DNA from: Leptospira stimsonii | GTDB lineage: Bacteria > Spirochaetota > Leptospiria > Leptospirales > Leptospiraceae | Length of the DNA stretch: 64,000 nt | Assembly (NCBI RefSeq): GCF_003545875.1 | Contig: NZ_QHCS01000003.1 | Span: 1-64,000, forward strand | Direction: 5' to 3' | Shown here: in pieces, positions 19,931 to 28,954 of the stretch | How the letters are laid out: every line of letters starts with the position of its first letter | Numbering within the stretch: the first letter of the stretch is position 1 | Translations under genes and position numbers: made by a program | The notes under the pieces: model-generated | Told to the model about the DNA's origin: nothing | Database searches by the model: none | What the model saw: only the letters and a program-made list of their open reading frames with translations

Positions 19931-20827
19931 ATGAGAACATTTCAAAAAAAACGAAACGAACTTTTTATCCGGGGAATCTGCCTTGGATTCTTCTCCTTAA
20001 TCCTGAATTGTCATCAGACGATTATAATTCCTTCGAAATCTCCGCGACTCGGAGAATCGATCAAAGGAGTACACGCCACTTCCAGGAGTTATGTTCTCGG
20101 ATACTTTGAGGGAAGTCACTCGAAGGCAGAATGTTCCGAGGGAATCGAGAATTTTAGAATTTTTAGGAGCGTCACCGATTTTATCATCCATATATTTATC
20201 GGAGGAATTTACAATACACGAAGTATTGAAATAGAATGTATTCGCCCTAAGTTGGATTTTGCGACGATTCAAAAGTCGGGTTCGATGATACTCAAAGGAG
20301 TTCATTTTAATTCTAACTCGGATCAGATCCTGAACGAGTCCTATGTCATTTTAGAAGGATTGTCAAGATATCTAAAAGAAAATTCTAAACTTAGAATCTT
20401 GATCGTCGGGCATACGGATCTGAACGGAAATGAAAAACGGAACGATGCATTATCCTTAGAACGAGCCTCGGCGACGAAGAACTTTTTAATTTCGAGGGGA
20501 ATCGATCCTCCCCGAATGGAAATCAAAGGATTCGGATCGAAAAGGCCGATGCTTCGAAGTCTGGATGAACGGGCATCCGCGCTCAACAGAAGAATAGAAA
20601 TTCAAGTTTTGAAGGAAAGAGACGAAGAAGTCGCTAATAAACGAATCGAGCCGGATGAAGAAGACTCCGATAAAAAATATTCTACGCGGATCATCTTTCG
20701 AGACGGTAAAATCCTAAAAGGCAACGTAGTTAATCAAACCGCCAATTCAATTCAATTTGAAAGAAACGGAGAAGTTCAGGAGATTCAAAAAAATAAGATT
20801 CGGAAAATAGAATACATCCGGCACTGA
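19931..20827 (+). CDS. Bor-like/OmpA fusion lipoprotein
   Basis: A protein of 298 residues. The leader ends in LILNC (Cys27), a lipobox. Residues about 50-105 repeat the Bor-like pattern of the preceding gene: YVLGYFEGSHSKAECSEG, then IHIFIGGIYNTRSIEIEC. Residues about 118-235 form an OmpA C-terminal peptidoglycan-binding domain (VGHTDLNGNEKRND, LSLERASATKNFL, RGIDPPRMEIKGFG, NRRIEIQ). The last 45 residues (IIFRDGKILKGNVV...IQKNKIRKIEY) form a small beta module also found at the N-terminus of the protein at 40461. It should tether the outer membrane to peptidoglycan. It lies 7 bp after the small Bor-like gene. Confidence 0.75.
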   Translation: MRTFQKKRNELFIRGICLGFFSLILNCHQTIIIPSKSPRLGESIKGVHATSRSYVLGYFEGSHSKAECSEGIENFRIFRSVTDFIIHIFIGGIYNTRSIEIECIRPKLDFATIQKSGSMILKGVHFNSNSDQILNESYVILEGLSRYLKENSKLRILIVGHTDLNGNEKRNDALSLERASATKNFLISRGIDPPRMEIKGFGSKRPMLRSLDERASALNRRIEIQVLKERDEEVANKRIEPDEEDSDKKYSTRIIFRDGKILKGNVVNQTANSIQFERNGEVQEIQKNKIRKIEYIRH

Positions 20828-20893
20828 TAAGAATTCTATTTTTAAATTTCGTTTTCTGATTTATGGCTCGATCCTTTCTAGAAAAATCGAGTC

Positions 20894-21835
20894 ATGAAAT
20901 CGATTTCTCGTTCTCTTTTCCTAAAAAAGACCGCCGCGTTTTTATTTTCTACCGGCCTCGCATTTCCGCTAAAAAAAATATTTTCAAAAGAAGGTTCCGA
21001 TATGTTATTGAGAACGATTCAAAAAACCGGTGAAAAGATTCCGGCGATCGGACTTGGAACTTGGCAGACCATGGATATTTCACCCGATTCTTCCGAACTC
21101 AATACCTTAAAAGAGGTTTGGAAAGAATTTCTTTATCAAGGTGGAACGGTCGTGGATTCGTCCCCTATGTACGGAAAATCGGAGGACATTGTAGGAGTCC
21201 TCGCATCCGAAACGGCGGAAGAATTTAAGAAAAAAATATTCTTTGCGACTAAGGTGTGGACCAGAGGCGAAAGCGCCGGAAAAGTGCAAATCGAAGCTTC
21301 GTTTCGGAAATTCAAAACGGATCGAATCGATCTATTCCAAATTCATAATTTACTTGATACTCAAATACATCTGAAGACGCTACGTTCTCTCAGAGAGAAA
21401 GGAAAAATTCGTTATATCGGTTTGACGCATTACGTATCTTCCGCATTTTCCGAGATGGAGAGAATCGCAAAATCGGAGAAGATAGAGTTTATACAGATTC
21501 CATATTCGATTGTTTCTCGCGAAGCTGAAGAGAGAATTCTTCCTTTCGCAGAATCGAACGGAATATCCGTCTTGATCAATCGTCCATTCGAGGAAGGAGA
21601 ACTCTTTCGAAGAGTTCGCGGAAAAATTCTTCCGGATTACTTTCGAGAATGGGATTGTGAATCGTTTGGGCAGGCGTTTCTAAAATTTATTCTTTCCAAT
21701 TCCGCAGTCACTTGCGCGATTCCTGCAACGTCCAAACTCGCACATTTAAAGGATAACATCAGAGCGGGTCAAGGAAAGCTTCCTTCGGGAAAGGATCGCG
21801 AAGAATTCAGGAAGAGACTTTTGCAAGTTTTGTAA
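20894..21835 (+). CDS. Exported or membrane-linked aldo/keto reductase
   Basis: A protein of 313 residues. The AKR fold is clear from IPAIGLGTWQT, the catalytic Asp and Tyr in VVDSSPMYGKSED (about 90-102), Lys in FATKVW (about 119) and His in FQIHN (about 154), so the tetrad is complete. The NADPH end has CAIPATSK. The first 36 residues include SRSLFLKKTAAFLF, which looks like a Tat signal with the twin Arg reduced to Arg-Ser. Export is therefore uncertain. It acts on small carbonyls; the substrate is unknown. It appears as a single gene, with repeat-containing intergenic DNA downstream. Confidence 0.85.
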   Translation: MKSISRSLFLKKTAAFLFSTGLAFPLKKIFSKEGSDMLLRTIQKTGEKIPAIGLGTWQTMDISPDSSELNTLKEVWKEFLYQGGTVVDSSPMYGKSEDIVGVLASETAEEFKKKIFFATKVWTRGESAGKVQIEASFRKFKTDRIDLFQIHNLLDTQIHLKTLRSLREKGKIRYIGLTHYVSSAFSEMERIAKSEKIEFIQIPYSIVSREAEERILPFAESNGISVLINRPFEEGELFRRVRGKILPDYFREWDCESFGQAFLKFILSNSAVTCAIPATSKLAHLKDNIRAGQGKLPSGKDREEFRKRLLQVL

Positions 21836-22352
21836 TCCGAAACTTCGTCGAGACCTTCTCATCTGCGATTCATACAAATCCTTTTTTGACGAACTACGAT
21901 TTTATATAATCAAAAAAAAGAACCGATTCGTTTCCGATCGTTTCGAGAAGCGTTTTGCCAAAACAATTTTTTAAAAGTCGGAACTCCGGATAAAACTCAT
22001 CCTAGTTCAGGTTCCTTCTTTTCTCTCTTAGAAGGATCTTTTTCGTCTTTTTACAAAGATATTCCCTTTTTAACGATTGAGGACGAAGCAAGGTTTTCTT
22101 GTTTAGGTCGGAACTCCGGAAGATTTTCTCACTTTTTCAAATATTCAAGAAATAGCATGTTTACGAATCCAACATTCTAGTTTAGAATGATACCCCGTTC
22201 TAACTAATTGCGCCCAATTCCATAAGGAGAACGATTTAATTTTAAACTGAAAATATTTCTTTCCTAACTCAAAAATGGAGAATGATTTCATTCTAAGTAT
22301 TCAGAATTCAGAATGATTAAAAGTTGGCAAAAGAACTGTTTAGGGAGTCCTC
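21836..22352. other. Intergenic with two REP-like elements
   Basis: About 517 bp without a supported gene. GTCGGAACTCCGG occurs at 21977 and again at 22107, on the same strand and 130 bp apart. The surrounding sequence is AT-rich and contains repeated GAATGAT/GAATTCAGAATG words near 22190-22320. The end of the interval holds AGGGAG, the ribosome binding site of the chemoreceptor gene. Confidence 0.55.
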
Positions 22353-24347
22353 ATGCGTCGTAGTAGTCTTAAGTTTATCCTTTTGATTTCCGGAATTTCC
22401 ATCTTATTCACGCTGACTGGAATCATATCCGGGGTCGCCTATTGGATTGGTAAGAAAAAAATCACGGAAACATATCTCAGCCAAATGAGAGGAGTTATCG
22501 CAATTGTAGGTCTTGAATTTGATTCATTCTTAACCTCCCATGAAAATTTGGCTTGGACGCTTGCAGAAGACCCAAGGACGATCGAATCCCTCAAATCCGG
22601 TAAACCGATCGCTTCGGAATATTATAAAAATATAATGAAGCGATTTGCAATGTATGAGAATGTATTCGTCTGCGGATTGGATTCCGACGCGAAGGTGATC
22701 GTGGACGGGATTGGAGGAAAAAGCGTCGGTATTAAAATCGCAAGGTCAGGTATTGAAAAAAGTTTGAACGCGACAAAGGAAGGTAAATCCTATCTCGCAA
22801 AGGCTACAAAATCTCCTATTACCGGCCAACCGGTTGCTTTACTTTCGGTTCCGATCTTGGAAGGGGACCGCGTGATCGGACTCCTGGGGATCGCTCTTTC
22901 CTTCGATTCTATTTCCGAAAAAATACTCAAAGAAATTAAGATCGGTGAACAAGGTTATGCTTCCGTGATGAGTCAGGACGGAATGATCATCGCACATCCG
23001 AAGAAAGAATTGATTCTAAGTTTGGAGGTTTCGAAAGAACCTTACGGAAAACAAATGTTGGATATGAAAACCGGAGAGGTGATGGAATTCAATTTTCGAG
23101 GCGAGGATCGCTTCTCCACGGTTTTTCGCTTGGATCATTGGGGAATTTCCATCGTAGCGATACAGCCGAAATCGGAAGTTCGCGAAGCCTTGATCGGTCT
23201 TCTGATTCTTATCATTCTTGCCGGGGTTTTAACGGCATCCTTATCCGCTTATCTTCTTTTTGTCCTTCTAAAGAAGCGTTTGAATCCGCTCGAGAATGCG
23301 AGCAAACTTTTTAAGAACATGGCCGAGGGTGATTTGACTTCCGATATTCAGATCGTTTATGACGACGAAATCGGTTCTATGAGTCGAGATATGAATTCGT
23401 TTATCAAAAGTCTGCGGAATTCACTCAAAGATATACAAAACGTAGCAGGAGAATTAGCCGTGTCCTCGGAAGAGTTGACCGCCTCTTCCGATTCTTTCGC
23501 CACCGGCGCTCAGTCTACAGCGGCTTCCACGGAAGAGATGTCGGCTACAGTGGAACAATTATCCGCGGGTATGGATAATATTTCATCGGGTACCGATCGT
23601 CAGTATAAGAATATAGTAGAATTTCATAATAATATAAGAACGCTTTCTTCCAGTGTAAGAGAGATCGGAACCGAAATCAATCACGCGCTTGAATTGACCC
23701 AGGGTATTTCCACTCAAGCAGTAAAAGGCGAAGAATCTTTAGGTCAGATGAAGACGATGGTCCAGAATATCATTAAATCTTCGGAGGAGATGTCGGCCAT
23801 TATCGGAATCATCAATGATATATCGGACCAAACTTCGCTTTTGGCCTTGAATGCCGCGATCGAAGCGGCCCGCGCCGGAGAAGCAGGAAAAGGATTCGCC
23901 GTAGTTGCGGAAGAGATTTCGAAGTTATCCGAAAAAACGGCGTCTTCCATCAAATCGATCAGTGCGATGATTTTAAGAAACAATCAAGAGTTGGATTCGG
24001 GAGCGAGTGGTATTCAATCTTCTTCCGAAGTGATTCATGAAATCATTTTGAGCACGGATATCGTATCCAAGGCGATGCAAAAATTACACGGGATCACAAC
24101 TTCCCAAGAAGGAATCAACATTCAAGTTGCTGAAAGAGCTGAGAAAGTCGGACAAGACGCTGAATTTGTCAAACGAGCAATGGATGAACAAAAGCAGGCG
24201 TTTCATGAAATTACGCAAGTAATCGTTCAGATCAATGATCATACGATTTCTACGGCTTCCGGTTCGGAGGAGATTTCGGCTTCGGCAAAAGGTCTGGAAG
24301 TTTCCGCCGAAAATCTAAGAAGAATTACGGATCGATTCGTACTCTGA
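22353..24347 (+). CDS. Methyl-accepting chemotaxis protein with Cache-type sensor
   Basis: A protein of 664 residues. Transmembrane helix 1 lies at about 7-31. A periplasmic sensor of about 240 residues (Cache-like; motifs FVCGLDSDAKVIVDG, GYASVMSQDGMIIAHPK) follows. Transmembrane helix 2 is at about 283-307, then a HAMP domain (LNPLENASKLFKNMAEGDL, DDEIGSM). The cytoplasmic signalling domain has the hairpin tip DQTSLLALNAAIEAARAGEAG (about 490-510), which contacts CheA and CheW. No CheR-tethering pentapeptide is present at the C-terminus. AGGGAG before the ATG supports the start. The ligand is not predictable; Cache sensors often bind amino or carboxylic acids. Confidence 0.95.
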   Translation: MRRSSLKFILLISGISILFTLTGIISGVAYWIGKKKITETYLSQMRGVIAIVGLEFDSFLTSHENLAWTLAEDPRTIESLKSGKPIASEYYKNIMKRFAMYENVFVCGLDSDAKVIVDGIGGKSVGIKIARSGIEKSLNATKEGKSYLAKATKSPITGQPVALLSVPILEGDRVIGLLGIALSFDSISEKILKEIKIGEQGYASVMSQDGMIIAHPKKELILSLEVSKEPYGKQMLDMKTGEVMEFNFRGEDRFSTVFRLDHWGISIVAIQPKSEVREALIGLLILIILAGVLTASLSAYLLFVLLKKRLNPLENASKLFKNMAEGDLTSDIQIVYDDEIGSMSRDMNSFIKSLRNSLKDIQNVAGELAVSSEELTASSDSFATGAQSTAASTEEMSATVEQLSAGMDNISSGTDRQYKNIVEFHNNIRTLSSSVREIGTEINHALELTQGISTQAVKGEESLGQMKTMVQNIIKSSEEMSAIIGIINDISDQTSLLALNAAIEAARAGEAGKGFAVVAEEISKLSEKTASSIKSISAMILRNNQELDSGASGIQSSSEVIHEIILSTDIVSKAMQKLHGITTSQEGINIQVAERAEKVGQDAEFVKRAMDEQKQAFHEITQVIVQINDHTISTASGSEEISASAKGLEVSAENLRRITDRFVL

Positions 24348-24452
24348 TCCTTTTTTTTATGGAAACAGATAGGCTCGAAAAATCATTCTTACCAAACGAG
24401 TTTTCAAAATCAAAGAATCGAATCTTTTGCTTTTCTCGATTCTTCCGGAAGA

Positions 24453-25055
24453 GGGAACCAAGGTTTCGTTACAGGAAATTTCGGTTCCCCTTTTGTAACG
24501 CGTGTTTGTGGAAACGCGATTCGACTCGGATACGGAGCCTTTCTCACATTTGAATACATTTCGATACCGGATTCGATTCCGCAAAATTTTCACTTTTCGG
24601 GAACGCAGACGATTTCCATTACCACTTGGGTTCAACGGGATATGGGGAATTTCGGAACGATCTTTGATGATTCGCAAGACAATGACGCCAACCCGAATGT
24701 GATCTTCGATTTCTCCGTGAGCAATTCGGGACTTCGTTTGGGATCTTGGCAAGAAACCGCACTTTCGGAAGCGGTGACTTGGACAGGTTCGGTTCCGGTA
24801 GGATGGCATCACGTGGCTTGTGTCTACGATCCTGCATCGAATCAGAATTCAATTTTGTATCTTGACGGAATTTCCGTTCAAACAGGAAATATCGTTTCCA
24901 CAACGACGGCGCCGTCGAATTCCGCGGCGGCAAATATCGGAAGGTTTCGAAGAGACGCGATGCAACTTTTCGTAGGATCGATCGACGAATTAAGAATTTA
25001 TTTTCCCGTCGCGCATTCGGCTTCACAAATCCAAACGATCTATAACAGTCGTTAA
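24453..25055 (+). pseudogene. Headless LamG-like domain remnant
   Basis: The frame reads GFVTGNFGSPFVTRV, LTFEYISIPDS, TISITTWVQRD, FGTIFDDS, WHHVACVYDP, ILYLDGISV and SIDELRIYFPVAHS, which is a complete concanavalin/LamG_3 jelly-roll ending at TAA 25055. There is no signal peptide and no ATG before 24642, which lies in the middle of the domain. The frame is open all the way up to the TGA of the chemoreceptor gene, with non-homologous filler in between. It is best read as the 3' remnant of an exported LamG lipoprotein gene that lost its 5' part, perhaps by recombination at the chemoreceptor end. The left boundary is approximate. Confidence 0.65.
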
Positions 25056-25074
25056 CTGAATCAATAGGTATTTT

Positions 25075-25929
25075 ATGACTCTTCAAGAATGGAAACAAAC
25101 CGGATCGTATTTTTCCTATCAGGACTGGAAGATATTCTTTAAAGAAGAAGGAAAAGGAGAATTTCTCCTTCTCATCCACGGATTTCCGACGGCTTCTTTT
25201 GACTGGGAAAAAATTTGGAAACCTCTAACTAAAAAATACAAATTAATCGCTTCGGATTTGCTCGGTTTTGGATTTTCCTCCAAACCCTCGATAGAATATA
25301 GCATTTTCTTACAGGCGAATATCATTGAATCATTGTTAGTTGAGCGAGGAATAAAAGAAGTCAATATCCTCGCCCATGATTTGGGCGATACGGTTGCTCA
25401 GGAACTTTTGGCTCGATTTATCGAACGAAAGAAGTCCCAAAAAAAGGGCGTCATAATCAAACGAATGATCCTACTCAACGGAGGAATTTTTCCCGAATCG
25501 CATCGACCACGATTGATTCAAAAACTTCTTCATAGCCCGATCGGTTGGATTCTTTCAAGACTTATGAATCGCAAATCCTTTCAAAAAAGTTTTTCCGCAG
25601 TCTTTGGAAACAATACCAAGCCGTCTCAGGATGAATTGGATCAATTTTGGAATTTGGTTTCCTTGGATGGAGGAACAAAAATCGCCCATCTTCTCATTCG
25701 TTACATCCAAGAGAGAAAACTTTACCGAGATCGATGGGTCGGGGCGATTCTCAATTCTCCCGTTCCGATTCGGATGATCAACGGTGTCGCCGACCCCGTC
25801 AGCGGAGCTCATTTGGTAGAACGTTACAGAGAACTTTCACCGAAGGCAGATATCATTGAATTGAAAGAGATTGGGCATTATCCTCAAGTGGAAGCCCCCG
25901 ATGAGGTATTGAAGGCGATTTTAAAATGA
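25075..25929 (+). CDS. Alpha/beta hydrolase, haloalkane dehalogenase/epoxide hydrolase-like
   Basis: A protein of 284 residues. The oxyanion region is HGFPTASFDW, followed by SDLLGFGFSSKP. The nucleophile elbow is AHDLGDTVA (about 100-108), so the nucleophile is Asp, as in haloalkane dehalogenases and epoxide hydrolases, and not Ser. The cap domain contains LNGGIFPESHRP. The acid lies near NGVADPVSG and the catalytic His in EIGHYPQVEAPDEV (about 263). No signal peptide is seen, so it is cytoplasmic. Whether it dehalogenates or opens epoxides cannot be decided. A terminator-like hairpin follows 22 bp downstream. Confidence 0.85.
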   Translation: MTLQEWKQTGSYFSYQDWKIFFKEEGKGEFLLLIHGFPTASFDWEKIWKPLTKKYKLIASDLLGFGFSSKPSIEYSIFLQANIIESLLVERGIKEVNILAHDLGDTVAQELLARFIERKKSQKKGVIIKRMILLNGGIFPESHRPRLIQKLLHSPIGWILSRLMNRKSFQKSFSAVFGNNTKPSQDELDQFWNLVSLDGGTKIAHLLIRYIQERKLYRDRWVGAILNSPVPIRMINGVADPVSGAHLVERYRELSPKADIIELKEIGHYPQVEAPDEVLKAILK

Positions 25930-25950
25930 AAGCAACGTTCGTTCATTCGT

Positions 25951-25972
25951 AAGAATGAGAATCATTCTTTTT
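25951..25972 (+). terminator. Terminator-like hairpin
   Basis: AAGAATGA, loop GAA, TCATTCTT followed by TTT, directly after the alpha/beta hydrolase gene. The stem is eight perfect pairs but AT-rich, so strength is moderate. Confidence 0.5.
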
Positions 25973-26070
25973 CATTCCAGGGATTCTCCTTGAAAAAAAG
26001 TGGTTCTAAAAGATCGTGATGGAATCAGGAAAAAAGGAGATCGATTTCGAAAGATTATCCTATTCTCTTC

Positions 26071-26868
<798 letters not shown>

Positions 26869-27324
26869 TCTGAATTTTTCCCCGAAAATTTTAAGAAAGA
26901 AATCATTCGATTCCGAAAATTACTTCCTCCTCGTTTTGTCCTATATTTGAAATTCCGAAAATGAGAACCAGGATTTAACCCCAATTTGAAAAGCGGAGAA
27001 TGACTTGTCCTAAATCCTTTTTCGCAAATCGAGAATGGACCGAAGATCTCACTAGGTCGGAACAACGGCAATTCCTTACTTCGGATGAACTCCGCTTCGA
27101 TTCGGAAGAATTCTCGTTAATCCTTTTTGCCTATTTTCAGCTCTAAGAATCCATTGTTACGGTTTTTTTTAGAAAGAATCCGTGAATAAACCTCGAAATT
27201 CCCTCCCTTTCTTCTTTTTTAAAAGCTTTCGTTTTATAAAAAGCTTCAAAAAAAACTTGTAATTCAATTCTGTTGATTTCAAAATCTGGCTTCGTCGAAT
27301 TCAAGAATGGAAGAGAGAGTCAGT
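26869..27324. other. Intergenic, AT-rich, one degenerate REP-like core
   Basis: About 456 bp with no supported gene. A degenerate GTCGGAACAACGG occurs at 27056. AT-rich stretches at 27155-27260 include an AAAAGCTTTCG...AAAAGCTTC inverted arrangement near the likely promoter of the PilZ gene. Confidence 0.4.
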
Positions 27325-27669
27325 ATGGATCACAGAAAGTTTTCGAGAGTTTTTCCTGCGGCGAATGAGGTCATCGAGGTTCAACTGATGGGGCTCAACT
27401 TTATAGATATTTTGAATGCAAAGGATATTAGCATCGGCGGTGTTGCAGTTGAAGTTCCTCATCTTTTTGAAGGTTGCGACTTGAATTCTCCCATTCAGAT
27501 GATTCTTACGCTTCCAGGCAGAAACCCGTTGAAACTTTCCGGGAAAGTGAAGCGAAAAGTTACGGCCTCCGAAGCCTCGATCTTTGGAGTCGAATTTGGA
27601 TCTTTGGATCCGAAGGCTAAATATTTGATCGAATCCTATATTCAATCCCGCGTTCAAATGGCTTCTTGA
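27325..27669 (+). CDS. PilZ-domain c-di-GMP-binding protein
   Basis: A single-domain protein of 114 residues. The N-terminal RKFSR (residues 4-8) is the RxxxR motif that grips the guanines of c-di-GMP, and DISIGGVAV (about 35-43) is the D/NxSxxG motif on the beta barrel. Both are intact, so ligand binding is likely. Later strands are LKLSGKVKRKV and SIFGVEFGSL. The start is taken at the ATG preceded by AGAGAG at a good distance; an ATG six codons upstream (27307) has no ribosome binding site. It is a stand-alone adaptor for c-di-GMP signalling; the target protein is unknown. Confidence 0.88.
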   Translation: MDHRKFSRVFPAANEVIEVQLMGLNFIDILNAKDISIGGVAVEVPHLFEGCDLNSPIQMILTLPGRNPLKLSGKVKRKVTASEASIFGVEFGSLDPKAKYLIESYIQSRVQMAS

Positions 27670-28080
27670 TTTTCTCAAACTTTGTTTTCTTAGAACGTTC
27701 GTTTTGAAATAGAAAGACCCATTCGATTCTTCTTTTTTTCTCATTGTTTAGAAATTTGTTTCTCCTTTTCCTGATTTATTTTCTTCCTTTCAATTTCGTA
27801 TTTAGAAGATAGAAAAAATCGTATCTCATCTGAATTCCATTCTTTCGAGAAAATCGGCACCGATCCATAGGATTCCCTTTGAAATCCGCTTCCAAAGTAT
27901 AAATAAAGATCTTGCAGAAATCTCATTTTTCGTATGTTTTTATAAGAATTCCTTGAATATGCGTAGAAATCAAACTTTGAATTTTTCATCCTTTGAGTCA
28001 CCGGAATTTATTTCCTATGTAATCTGTACGTAACGAGAACGAATATGATAGGGGACAATCTAAAACCGAAGGATGCTTCT
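27670..28080. other. Intergenic, no gene supported
   Basis: About 410 bp, very T-rich on the plus strand at 27720-27790. An 86-codon minus-strand frame (27741-28001) has no ribosome binding site or recognisable domain and is not accepted. Confidence 0.4.
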
Positions 28081-28860
28081 ATGGGAACAGGTTTCGTAGA
28101 TAACAAGATCAAGACAGAAAGAAAATTGGAAGTTCGCATCGCCGAAAACCAATTGGAGATTGAGAGAACCTTAGCGCTTCGTTATGAAGTTTTTAACCTC
28201 GAGTTAGGCGAAGGACTTCCGCAATCCGCGGCCACACGCAAAGACAGAGACGAATACGATCTCTTCTGCGATCACCTGATCGTTGTGGATAAAAATCGCG
28301 ACGATAAGATCGTTGGAACCTATCGAATTCTTCGTAGAAGCGTTGCAAAGAAGAACATAGGCTTTTATTCCGATAACGAATTTGATATTACAAAAATCTA
28401 TGAGTTGGATGCGGAAACGGCTGAAATCGGAAGAAGCTGTGTTCATCCGGACTATAGAGACGGTTCCGTTATTTCAATGCTCTGGGCGGGCTTAGGAATG
28501 TATATGAAGAAGAATGATGTACGTTATCTCTTCGGATGCGGATCGATTCATCAAACCGATGCTCAGTCCGCGAATGAAGCGTATGCCTATTTGAAAGAAA
28601 AGAACGCACTTGCAGGAAAAGAGTTCGACGTGAAGCCTCTTCCAGGATTCGAGATTCCCGGTTTCGATCCGGACTATGTTGTGGAAGATATGAAGTCGGT
28701 TCAAAAAACGATTCCTGCTCTGATCAAAGGATACGTTCGAGTGGGTTCCCTCATCTGTGGAATTCCTGCTTGGGACAAAGTTTTTAAGACCATTGATTTC
28801 TTTATTCTTTTTGATGTTCGCGATATCGAATCCAAATACGGAAAACGTTTTCTCGATTAA
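28081..28860 (+). CDS. GNAT-fold N-acyltransferase (OlsB/N-acyl amino acid synthase-like)
   Basis: A protein of 259 residues. The motif order matches the PF13444-type acyltransferases: LRYEVFNLELGEG (about 32-44), FCDHLIVVDK, IVGTYRILRR, AEIGRSCVHPDYRDGSVISMLWAGLG (split across about 118-143), and YLFGCGSIH. Such enzymes move a long acyl chain from acyl-ACP to an amine such as ornithine, lysine or another amino acid, giving aminolipids. The substrate here is unknown. AAGGA seven nucleotides before the ATG at 28081 selects this start over the ATG at 28045, which has a weak site. A strong terminator follows. Confidence 0.82.
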   Translation: MGTGFVDNKIKTERKLEVRIAENQLEIERTLALRYEVFNLELGEGLPQSAATRKDRDEYDLFCDHLIVVDKNRDDKIVGTYRILRRSVAKKNIGFYSDNEFDITKIYELDAETAEIGRSCVHPDYRDGSVISMLWAGLGMYMKKNDVRYLFGCGSIHQTDAQSANEAYAYLKEKNALAGKEFDVKPLPGFEIPGFDPDYVVEDMKSVQKTIPALIKGYVRVGSLICGIPAWDKVFKTIDFFILFDVRDIESKYGKRFLD

Positions 28861-28879
28861 AATTCCCTTCTCAGACTGA

Positions 28880-28928
<49 letters not shown>

Positions 28929-28954
28929 GGCGTTTGCCTGAAGATATCTTTCCG

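Noticed and set aside
24345..24347. Read-through of the chemoreceptor TGA into the LamG frame
   Set aside because: The receptor C-terminus is complete and the LamG domain is an extracellular type; a chance in-frame junction is simpler.
24619..25179. A 186-codon minus-strand reading frame over the LamG remnant and the hydrolase start
   Set aside because: It has no recognisable domain, is rich in Arg/Lys/Ser as antisense frames are, and overlaps two better-supported plus-strand features.
27741..28001. An 86-codon minus-strand frame in an intergenic region
   Set aside because: Composition follows the T-rich plus strand, with no ribosome binding site or domain.
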